DNA of 64,000 nt from positions 1-64,000 of the forward strand of contig JACQFE010000021.1 in NCBI GenBank assembly GCA_016200265.1, read 5' to 3'. Positions 33,370 through 40,667 of this stretch are shown here, one piece after another; the first letter of the stretch is position 1, and each line of letters opens with the position of its first letter. The stretch is from Planctomycetota bacterium (lineage in GTDB: Bacteria > Planctomycetota > Phycisphaerae > UBA1845). A model generated the notes under the pieces. That model was not told where the DNA came from. It saw only the letters and a program-made list of their open reading frames with translations, and did not search any database. The position numbers and the translations under genes are program-made.

Positions 33370-35241
33370 ATGGAATCGTCGAATCCATCACATTTGTCGT
33401 CCACCATGCCCCCGTCCATTTCTCATGGAGGCCGCCGAGTCGCATTCATTGGTGTGCTAATTGTGACCATGATCGCCGGGGCGATTCGGTTCGTTCGCCT
33501 CGATTCCGAAAGCCTATGGATCGACGAGCTCGCCCAGGTTGCGACGTACAAATTGCCGCTTTCGTACATTGTCGGGGAAGCGGCCACAACGACCCAGCCC
33601 CCTCTTGATTACTGGATTGGAGCGGGGCTTGATCGGCTCGGATTGGCAAATAGCGATTGGTGGGTGCGCGTGCCGGCGGTCCTATTCGGGACGCTGGGAG
33701 TCGCTTTGCTCGGATGGTGGGGATGGCGGGTGCACAGCGCTGTGGCGGGAATTACGGCGGCGATGTTGCTGGCGGTTTGTCCGCTCCATGTGGCCATGTC
33801 GCAGGAAGCTCGTCCATACACGATTTTCGTGTTTCTAGCGATGTTCAGCGTTGCACTGTTTGATGCGGCGTGGCGTCGGAATCGTCCGGGTTGGTGGGCA
33901 CTTTTCGGCATCACATTTCTCGGGCTCTTGCTGAGTCGGTGGGTGGAACCGCATTTTATTACGTTGGGGTTGCTCATCTATTGTGGGATCGGCTGGCTAC
34001 GGGGGCGGCGAACGCCGGCGGATGGCAACGAAGGTCAACGCACCGGGGCCCGAATCTCGTGGGCAGCAACGATCATGCTCCTTGCCTATGCGATCTACAA
34101 TCCCATTTTTGGAATCATCCTGGACCACAATCGGCGGGCGATTGATCCCCAGGTCGGCGCGTGGTGGGAACGATTTCTCCAGAACATTGCCGAAGCGTCC
34201 GTGGCCATCGTTCGCGGCTATTCCGCATCCACGCTTCGCGCGGTTGAAGCCTCGGAGTGGCCCGTGTTTCTCGCGGTGATCTTCACGACCGCCGGACTGG
34301 CGGGATTTTGCGTACGCACATGGCGGCGTCGCGATAGCACAGGCGGCGCATTTCTGGCCACCATCGCAGCGTTTCCACTGCTTTTCGGCCTGACGTATGC
34401 ACGGATGACCGGAACGCCAGCGAAACCGCAGTACTTGCTTCTGCTGTCAATTCCGATGCTGCTGGGAATCGGTGTCTGCGCCGAATCGATTCGTAGAATC
34501 GTGGTGCCGGCTGGTCGGCGTTCCGCGTGGGCCACGTTTGCGGCCGTTGTCTTGATTCCTCTCGCGCCGATGGCCTGGGGCAGCTATCGATCCATCACTG
34601 AAATCGAGAAATGTGATTGGCGCGGGGTGATGCATTATCTTCGCGACCACTCGGAACCCGGCGACGCATTCGCCTCGGCGGGGTCGGATACGGTACCGCC
34701 GACCTATCGAGCGTACGTGCCGCGAATTGGGCGTTATTTCGAGCCGGATTCGCACTTTTTTGCAACGGATGCCGACGCCTCGCTCGCCGCGATAGACAAG
34801 GCGCCCTGGACTCGCACCGACAATCGGGTGTGGATCGTTTGCTACAACGATCGCATGTATCTTGGTTATGATTTACTGCCCGCGCCGACGGAAATCGTGC
34901 CCGATATTCAAATCCATCCGTTCCACGGATTGTTCATAGTGGAGATTCGGGGTAACAAGCCCGCAGTTGAACGACTGATGCATGGGTTGGCATTTGTCAG
35001 CCAAAACTTGCCGAGCAACAGCTCGTTCGCTTCCGCGAATATCCTCCGCGGCCGCTATCTGCTTGAACATGGTCAACTCGGTGAAGCAGGGGCATCGTTT
35101 GAGGAGGCACGTCGTCAATGTGCCGGGCCGCAGGAACTTTTGGCATTGGAGCAGACCTATCTGCCGAATCAGGCTCGATCAGTGCGGGCGACGAAGGAGT
35201 CAGAAAACCTACCTCAACCAATCCCGCAGCCTACGCCTTAA
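33370..35241 (+). CDS. GT39-like membrane glycosyltransferase
   Basis: 623 residues with ten or so membrane segments from residue 24 to about 395, then a soluble C-terminal domain of about 220 residues. The first outer loop has RLDSESLWIDELAQVA, with the acidic pair of PMT/ArnT-type transferases, followed by QPPLDYWIGAG and HVAMSQEARPYTIFVFLAM. These enzymes use polyprenyl-phosphate sugars outside the membrane. The C-terminal part ends with a single TPR-like helix pair (ANILRGRYLLEHGQLGEAGA). It faces the KdsD-like gene convergently, only 7 bp apart. The acceptor is unknown. Confidence 0.8.
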   Translation: MESSNPSHLSSTMPPSISHGGRRVAFIGVLIVTMIAGAIRFVRLDSESLWIDELAQVATYKLPLSYIVGEAATTTQPPLDYWIGAGLDRLGLANSDWWVRVPAVLFGTLGVALLGWWGWRVHSAVAGITAAMLLAVCPLHVAMSQEARPYTIFVFLAMFSVALFDAAWRRNRPGWWALFGITFLGLLLSRWVEPHFITLGLLIYCGIGWLRGRRTPADGNEGQRTGARISWAATIMLLAYAIYNPIFGIILDHNRRAIDPQVGAWWERFLQNIAEASVAIVRGYSASTLRAVEASEWPVFLAVIFTTAGLAGFCVRTWRRRDSTGGAFLATIAAFPLLFGLTYARMTGTPAKPQYLLLLSIPMLLGIGVCAESIRRIVVPAGRRSAWATFAAVVLIPLAPMAWGSYRSITEIEKCDWRGVMHYLRDHSEPGDAFASAGSDTVPPTYRAYVPRIGRYFEPDSHFFATDADASLAAIDKAPWTRTDNRVWIVCYNDRMYLGYDLLPAPTEIVPDIQIHPFHGLFIVEIRGNKPAVERLMHGLAFVSQNLPSNSSFASANILRGRYLLEHGQLGEAGASFEEARRQCAGPQELLALEQTYLPNQARSVRATKESENLPQPIPQPTP

Positions 35242-35248
35242 AGCGTCA

Positions 35249-36313
35249 CTACGCCTCGTCGAACACCGAGAATCCGCGCGAGATCAAATCCTGGATATCG
35301 ATCACGCCGACCAGTCGTTCTTCGGCGTCGACCACAGGCAATTCGTCGATCGCGAACTGGCGCATGAGTTGGAGGGCGTCATTGACGCGAGAGTCGATGC
35401 GCACGCGCTTTGGAGACTTGGTCATGACGTCGCACACGGATTGATCGATCGCAGGCCGCGGGGCGCGGAACAGTCGAAAAAAGTCACCGTGAGTGACGAT
35501 GCCGACGAGCTTTCCGGCGGCATCGACGATGGATGCGGCGCCGGCGCGTTTGGGCGCTTTGAGAATCGCTTCGTAGCATTCGGCCAGCGTCGCCGTGTCG
35601 CGAACTTTCGGACATTCCTTCTCCGGACGCATGATGTCGCCGGCTTTCATCAGATAGCGACCTAGGGCTCCGCCGGGGTGATAGGCCGCGTATTGCTCGG
35701 GTTGGACTTCTTTCAATTCCATCACGGTCAGTGCGAGTGCATCGCCCATCGCAAGCATGGCCGCAGTGGATGAGCTTGGGGCAAGACCGAGAGGACAGGC
35801 TTCCGGCGTCTGGCCGATATCGAGAACCACGTCTGCCTGTGTAGCGGCGGCCGAATCCGATTTCGCGGTGAGAAGGATGATCTTGCAGCCGATTGCCTTG
35901 AGCCGCGGGAGTAGTTCGACAAGCTCGGAGCTTCCGCTCTTGCTGAATGCGACGACGACGTCGTCAGAATGTATCATGCCGAGATCGCCGTGCAGGGCGT
36001 CGACGGGATGAATGGAATAGGCGAGCGTGCCGGTGCTTGCGAGCGTCGCCTGTATTTTGGCTCCGATGAGACCGGCCTTGCCGACGCCGGTGACGCAAAT
36101 GCGGCCCTTGCAACCCGCGATCATCCGCACTGCCGTCACAAATGATTCGTTCAGTCGTTCGAGCGCATCGAGAATCGCCGTCGATTCAGCCTGGAGCACC
36201 GAACGACCGCGCGAGAGAATTCGTTCACGAACCGGAAGGTTTGACTCCGGCAGACGTGAGGCTCCCACCTTTCGCGTTTCGGCTGAATCCAAGGATGTTC
36301 GGGCACCGGCCAT
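35249..36313 (-). CDS. kdsD: Arabinose-5-phosphate isomerase, KpsF/GutQ (KdsD) family
   Basis: 354 residues. An SIS domain (CVTGVGKAGLIGAKIQATLA; SIHPVDALHGDLGMIHSDD; VVAFSKSGSSELVELL; ACPLGLAPSSSTAAMLAMGD) converts ribulose-5-phosphate to arabinose-5-phosphate, the first step to Kdo. Two CBS domains follow at about 220-280 and 295-350. The full set of SIS residues, including the loop His, is present. I start at the ATG at 36313 rather than a TTG at 36352 inside the upstream gene. No other Kdo gene is nearby. It is the second of two closely spaced genes with the YdjY protein. Confidence 0.88.
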   Translation of the reverse strand: MAGARTSLDSAETRKVGASRLPESNLPVRERILSRGRSVLQAESTAILDALERLNESFVTAVRMIAGCKGRICVTGVGKAGLIGAKIQATLASTGTLAYSIHPVDALHGDLGMIHSDDVVVAFSKSGSSELVELLPRLKAIGCKIILLTAKSDSAAATQADVVLDIGQTPEACPLGLAPSSSTAAMLAMGDALALTVMELKEVQPEQYAAYHPGGALGRYLMKAGDIMRPEKECPKVRDTATLAECYEAILKAPKRAGAASIVDAAGKLVGIVTHGDFFRLFRAPRPAIDQSVCDVMTKSPKRVRIDSRVNDALQLMRQFAIDELPVVDAEERLVGVIDIQDLISRGFSVFDEA

Positions 36314-36332
36314 TGTGGTCGAGATTATGTCG

Positions 36333-37304
36333 CTAATTCCCCCGCTTCTCAAGTTTTCGTTTTGGCGGCTCCGTGTCGTCGGGCCGCACTGGCGCCCGGG
36401 TCACCGTGATGTTTGATTTTTGAACGCCCGCGCCGGTCAGCGCATCGGTCACGTCATCAATGCGAGATTGCGGCACTTGTGGGGCCGCTTTGATGGCAAT
36501 GAGCGTGGTAACGTCCTCGGTTTTTGTATTGTTCACGGTCGCGATGGCCGCTTTCAACGAGATCGGCTCACCCGAAAGTGTCAGCGAGCCGTCATTGCCG
36601 ATTTGAAATTCGATGCGGCGGCGGACCGCGCTGCGAATGAGAAGCGTGACCGGCGTTCCCTCTGGCGGAATCGAATCCATATCGGCCTCAAGCCATAAAT
36701 CCGCATTGTCCGAAGTGTGCGTCGCATCGAGCGAGATCACCGATGTGTCGAAATCCACGACGCAGGCTACGGTTCCCACGGTGTCAGCAGGAAAATGTCC
36801 ATCTGGATTCTTCGTCGCGCCTGCGAATACCCAATGGAGTTTCTTGGGATGATCGCTCTTTCCAATGAGGCGTATCCACGATTCGGGTGTGGTTGTGCGT
36901 TCGCCATGCTCGTCGCGAATTCGGACTCGAAGCTCGACCGGCTCGCCGGTGGTCGCAATCCAGCGATCGGCTTTTTCGTCAAATCGCGGTGGGTGCCCCG
37001 GCTCGATGCCAATGAGTCCCATCGCCTGAAAGACGTGCGAGGGTTTGGCGTCAACGGCAAGTATGCTCTCATGTTCTTTGGTGTGCGGACTACAGGCGAA
37101 GAGTTCGAGCGGACCTTTTCGAAGAACGACTTTCGCGGAAACTTCGACCTGTCCGGCAGCGAAGTCGATTCCCACTCCCGGTGCGAACGCTACGATTTTC
37201 ACATGCCGGTCGCGAGGAGCGTCATTCTGTTGTTCCAGGGCAATCGAAGCACGAATCAGGACAATCACGGCCGCCGAAGTGAAGATTCGTTGAACATTGC
37301 TCAT
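36333..37304 (-). CDS. Secreted YdjY-domain protein with an ExbD-like C-terminal part
   Basis: 323 residues with a signal peptide (RIFTSAAVIVLIRASIA). Residues about 40-140 contain FAAGQVEVSAKVVLR, ACSPHTKEHESILAVDAKPS and HVFQAMGLIGIEPGHPP, which match the YdjY domain found in planctomycete exported proteins. Residues about 235-305 (IGNDGSLTLSGEPISLKAAI; LIAIKAAPQVPQSRIDDVTD) resemble the periplasmic domain of ExbD/TolR. The function is not known. Genes on both sides share its strand: the isochorismatase-type hydrolase gene ends 8 bp upstream of its start, and kdsD begins 19 bp downstream of its stop, so all three may be cotranscribed. Confidence 0.72.
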   Translation of the reverse strand: MSNVQRIFTSAAVIVLIRASIALEQQNDAPRDRHVKIVAFAPGVGIDFAAGQVEVSAKVVLRKGPLELFACSPHTKEHESILAVDAKPSHVFQAMGLIGIEPGHPPRFDEKADRWIATTGEPVELRVRIRDEHGERTTTPESWIRLIGKSDHPKKLHWVFAGATKNPDGHFPADTVGTVACVVDFDTSVISLDATHTSDNADLWLEADMDSIPPEGTPVTLLIRSAVRRRIEFQIGNDGSLTLSGEPISLKAAIATVNNTKTEDVTTLIAIKAAPQVPQSRIDDVTDALTGAGVQKSNITVTRAPVRPDDTEPPKRKLEKRGN

Positions 37305-37312
37305 TTAGTTTC

Positions 37313-37921
37313 TTAACTGTCCACCGGCGGGCTGGCCTTGATGATTTCAAGCATCGGCTTGAATCGAGGGATATCCGTCCGGCCGCAAAGTTCGAACATC
37401 ACCGCTTCCACCGTCGTAATCACGCCGCCGGCATGTCGCATTCGATCCAGCGACAAGGAATGGTTGAGCGCACCCCGCCCGCCCACGGCGTCGGCGCAGA
37501 CAAACGTCGTATAGTCTCGCGAAAGCAAGTCAAGCACCGTTTGCTGCACGCATACATGCGTTTCGATTCCCACGACAATCACTTGCGTTCGATCGAGAGT
37601 GAGCATCGCCTCGCGGACGGCCGGTTCTGCCCAGCAACTGAATGCGGGCTTTTCAATAACCTGCGCTTTGCTCGCGTGAAGCTCCGCTTGCAACGCACCC
37701 ACCGTGTGACCAAGCCCTTTGGGATATTGTTCCGTTACAAGGACGGGAATGTCGAGCACCTGTGCGGCCTCGATCATCTTGCGGCTGTTTGTGACGACAC
37801 GCTCCGGCCCGCCGATCAGCGGTAGAATCTTCTCTTGAATGTCGATGACGAGCAGCATCGCGCGATCAACGTCAAGCTGATCGTGGCGCAGGATCGAATG
37901 GGTTCGGGCCTCGCTTCTCAT
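37313..37921 (-). CDS. Isochorismatase-family cysteine hydrolase
   Basis: About 202 residues. The catalytic triad is visible: Asp in LLVIDIQEKILP, Lys in VIEKPAFSCW and Cys in VVGIETHVCVQQT; the cis-peptide segment GIETHVC is typical. This branch (YcaC-like or nicotinamidase-related) hydrolyses small amides. It is cytoplasmic. The ATG at 37921 is preferred over one 12 bases upstream, but the choice is weak. It is the first of the three closely spaced minus-strand genes ending with kdsD. Confidence 0.85.
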   Translation of the reverse strand: MRSEARTHSILRHDQLDVDRAMLLVIDIQEKILPLIGGPERVVTNSRKMIEAAQVLDIPVLVTEQYPKGLGHTVGALQAELHASKAQVIEKPAFSCWAEPAVREAMLTLDRTQVIVVGIETHVCVQQTVLDLLSRDYTTFVCADAVGGRGALNHSLSLDRMRHAGGVITTVEAVMFELCGRTDIPRFKPMLEIIKASPPVDS

Positions 37922-37959
37922 CAACATTCCCACCTTACAGTGACACGCGAAACAGCGCT

Positions 37960-38028
37960 GTCATTCTGAGGTCGCCGAAGCGACCGCAGAATCTCCAATT
38001 CGAGATGCTTCGCTTTGCTCAGCATGAC
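37960..38028. repeat. GTCATTCTGA palindromic repeat, copy 2
   Basis: It runs from GTCATTCTGAG through CAGAATCTCCAATTCGAGAT to GCTCAGCATGAC. It lies between the hydrolase start and the 3' end of the membrane-NTase gene. Confidence 0.8.
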
Positions 38029-38062
38029 GTCTGTATTAGCACTATCGACCATTCCACGGAAT

Positions 38063-39379
38063 TCACCGTTCGCCATATTTTGGATCATTGGTCTGGTCAA
38101 AGCACTCGCGGTAGGCGGTTTGGATGATCGGGCTCAGTTGCGATGAGATTTCTTCGGTGAGTCTGTTTCGTCGAATCAACTCCACAACATCGCCCCAGTC
38201 TTTGAAACGCCAGGTGACCAACTTGAGCTCGATCAACCTTGCGAGCGATACCGTTTGAATATCGCCGTGGCTCTGCTTTTCAGCAGGGTCTGGAAACCGA
38301 ACGGCATGGTTCTTTTCCGGATGACCCGCAAGCTCGCCGGCGATGAGAACGTCGATCGTCACGCCTGTTTGACGGTCGCGAAACCGCCGCGGCCCGCCAT
38401 CGGTTTTCTCATATTCGCTAAATTCGCCGCAAAATCGAACATAGTCATTCTTGCGCAGAATCACCTCCACATCCACAGTCTGACGCGGATAGTCGTAAGC
38501 GTTTAGCGCCACGCCGCCGATGACGACGTGGTCGATGTTTGCGGAGTGAAGTCTCTCATCAAATCCGCGAAGAGTATCCCACAAGGGGCCTTTCTTTTCG
38601 AAGAACATCACCTTCCGACGAAGAGGAAATTCCAGCAGTTTCCAGGGATCACGCTCCGTCATGCCCGCCTTGGCCGCAAGCCAGTGAATGATCGGAAGCA
38701 TGCCCGTATGAATGAATAACGCGTAGAACATCGAGTAGCGAATTTCCAGATATCGCAGAATTCCGTCGAGCACGGCGATGGAAAGTCCCCAGGCAATGCG
38801 GGCGCGGCGTGTCGGCGGCGAGGCCTTCGGATCGGGCATCATCACAAACGTGAACAGAGCGAATTCCGCTCCGGTCATCGGGCCCAGAGCAAAGACCAGA
38901 CCGCCCTGACCAAGGGCCATCCGCAGCAGCCCCATGAACACAAATCCACCCAGCCAGGACGCCGCCAGATCGAGCCGGTTGATGCGATACATCATCGTCA
39001 GCCCGAGCACCATGATGATGAAGGCAATGCTGTAATCGGCCCCCCACTGCGAACCGGGAGCCACGCTGGCGACACCATGACCCAGCCACAGCGTCATCAC
39101 GATGGCGAAGTTCGAGGGGTTGAAGAAATGTCGCTTGCTGTCGCGAATCAGATATTTCGAGAGAATACCCCAGACCGCGCTGACCACAAACACACGCCAA
39201 TCGTTGCTCTCAAGGAGTATCGCAATGCTGATGCCCGTCAGGTACGCACTGAGCGGAACGGCCACCTGTCGGAGCAAGAGGATTCCCAGCAGAAAATCGA
39301 GCCCGCACGCCGTGCCCAGGGCCAGAGCGATCTCGGTCGGATTCCGGTTGAAGTAGTATACGGTCTGCCCGAGGATCAC
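38063..39379 (-). CDS. RnfD/UnbU-like membrane protein fused to a nucleotidyltransferase domain
   Basis: 438 residues. Residues 1-250 have eight to ten membrane segments and the family segment RHFFNPSNFAIVMTLWLG, plus PMTGAEFALFTFVMMPDPK, as in NqrB/RnfD-type subunits and the UnbU proteins of enediyne clusters. From about residue 285 a soluble domain starts with HVVIGGVALNAYDYPRQTVD and VEVIL, the GG..A...YG..R.T.D(x)D core of the MNT/AbiEii nucleotidyltransferases, followed by IDVLIAG and SLARLIELKL. The GTG at 39379 is the only start in frame after a stop, with AGAGG 8 bases before. It follows the UnbV-like and TPR genes on the same strand after a 163-bp gap. Confidence 0.72.
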   Translation of the reverse strand: MILGQTVYYFNRNPTEIALALGTACGLDFLLGILLLRQVAVPLSAYLTGISIAILLESNDWRVFVVSAVWGILSKYLIRDSKRHFFNPSNFAIVMTLWLGHGVASVAPGSQWGADYSIAFIIMVLGLTMMYRINRLDLAASWLGGFVFMGLLRMALGQGGLVFALGPMTGAEFALFTFVMMPDPKASPPTRRARIAWGLSIAVLDGILRYLEIRYSMFYALFIHTGMLPIIHWLAAKAGMTERDPWKLLEFPLRRKVMFFEKKGPLWDTLRGFDERLHSANIDHVVIGGVALNAYDYPRQTVDVEVILRKNDYVRFCGEFSEYEKTDGGPRRFRDRQTGVTIDVLIAGELAGHPEKNHAVRFPDPAEKQSHGDIQTVSLARLIELKLVTWRFKDWGDVVELIRRNRLTEEISSQLSPIIQTAYRECFDQTNDPKYGER

Positions 39380-39437
39380 CCAGAGAGCCTCTGACGCTTT
39401 GCTGGTTGTTTGAGACCATGATGCTCAAGGAGTCGGA

Positions 39438-39475
39438 CTTACAAGTTACGAGTTACAAATTACGAGTTACCCAAA
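39438..39475. repeat. Tandem word repeat (ACAAGTTACGAGTTAC type)
   Basis: TTACAAGTTACGAGTTACAA is followed by ATTACGAGTTACCC, that is about 8-base words GAGTTACA repeated four times. It lies in the 163-bp gap between the TPR-like and membrane-NTase genes. Confidence 0.65.
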
Positions 39476-39542
39476 ACAATTGCCCATAACTCATAGTGAT
39501 CTTCCAGCGAATAGGAAAAGTAACTTGGAACTGGTCACTTGT

Positions 39543-40667
39543 TCAGTTCCACATCAAAGCCAGATCGGTCATGGGATGTTCCAGCTCGCTTCGGCTTCGA
39601 TCGAGCTCTTCTTCCAGCCGGTCGATCATTTCTTCATCTCGCCACGCGTATCGTCGCAGGATTGCCTGCCCAATTTCATTGTCATGACACATGTTCTGGG
39701 CGATCTGCCACCAAGATCGCGCCAGACTGAACCGTCCAGCCTTCACATACGCATCGCCCAACGTCATCGCCAAGGTCGCTTGTAAGTGTTTCGAGCCGAC
39801 GCCGAGATTGCGACCGATCGCAACGCACTTGGCGATATCCTGCGCCGCGGCATCGGGCGGCGTCTTTGCGGATTCGGGCCAAACGAGCCGCGCCGGGCGG
39901 TGCAATTGATTCAAACCGCGGGCGAACAGCGCCGGTACATAGTATTCGTTGCCGGGCTCATTGAGAATTTCCGTAAGAATGTCAACGGATTGCACGCTTG
40001 ATGGGGCCTTGATCTCCAAGGCCGGAAAGAGCAGCATGTTATCCACCCAAGCGAGCGCGAGTGAGAGCTTGGTCTCACGTGACGGATGCTCACGAACCAA
40101 CTCCTCAAAGAATTTGATCGGCTGCTTGTCCAGATATTCGGGAAACCGCGGCGTGATCTCACCGCGTTTGCGGGCTTCATCCAGGAAATCGCGACGGATC
40201 CTAAATGCCTCCATCCGATACACGTTTGCGATCACAAGTGAATCAGGTTCTAACGTTGTGGCTTCTTGTAGCACTTGAAGCCCAATCTTCGGGTCGGCCA
40301 CAAGGGCCGTATTCGGTATGCCGTATAAAAAGTCTACTCCTTGTCGCGCAAACCAACCCGGATGCTTCCCTTCCTTCTCAACAAGATAGCTCCGTGCAAT
40401 TCGATTCGGATCAGGTGCTCCACGAATGTAACGATCCAAGCCTCGCAAACCAACAGGGTCATCGATTAAGCCGGTGGTAACCGCCGTGAGGTTGTTTGGC
40501 ACATGCGGAAGATCGAGCAGGCCAACACGAATCCAAGCGGCGGCGGCTGTTGCGACGACAATCACGGATCCAATGGTCCAAACAAGGATTCTGGCTGGAG
40601 TTCCCGGTGTGACTACCGCTTTCTTGGGGTAGCGGCCCGGCAGGGATAATGCATCGTGAGGTGTCAC
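39543..40667 (-). CDS. Membrane-anchored TPR-like protein, partner of the CRTAC1 gene
   Basis: About 374 residues. A single membrane segment (ILVWTIGSVIVVATAAAAW, about 28-46) anchors a mostly helical outer domain with TPR-like pairs (IGLQVLQEATTLEPDSLVIA; LGDAYVKAGRFSLARSWWQI). The second GTG at 40667 overlaps the TGA of the preceding CRTAC1 gene as GTGA, so I use it rather than the GTG one codon upstream. The coupling suggests that the two proteins act together outside the membrane. No enzyme motif is seen. Confidence 0.72.
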   Translation of the reverse strand: MTPHDALSLPGRYPKKAVVTPGTPARILVWTIGSVIVVATAAAAWIRVGLLDLPHVPNNLTAVTTGLIDDPVGLRGLDRYIRGAPDPNRIARSYLVEKEGKHPGWFARQGVDFLYGIPNTALVADPKIGLQVLQEATTLEPDSLVIANVYRMEAFRIRRDFLDEARKRGEITPRFPEYLDKQPIKFFEELVREHPSRETKLSLALAWVDNMLLFPALEIKAPSSVQSVDILTEILNEPGNEYYVPALFARGLNQLHRPARLVWPESAKTPPDAAAQDIAKCVAIGRNLGVGSKHLQATLAMTLGDAYVKAGRFSLARSWWQIAQNMCHDNEIGQAILRRYAWRDEEMIDRLEEELDRSRSELEHPMTDLALMWN

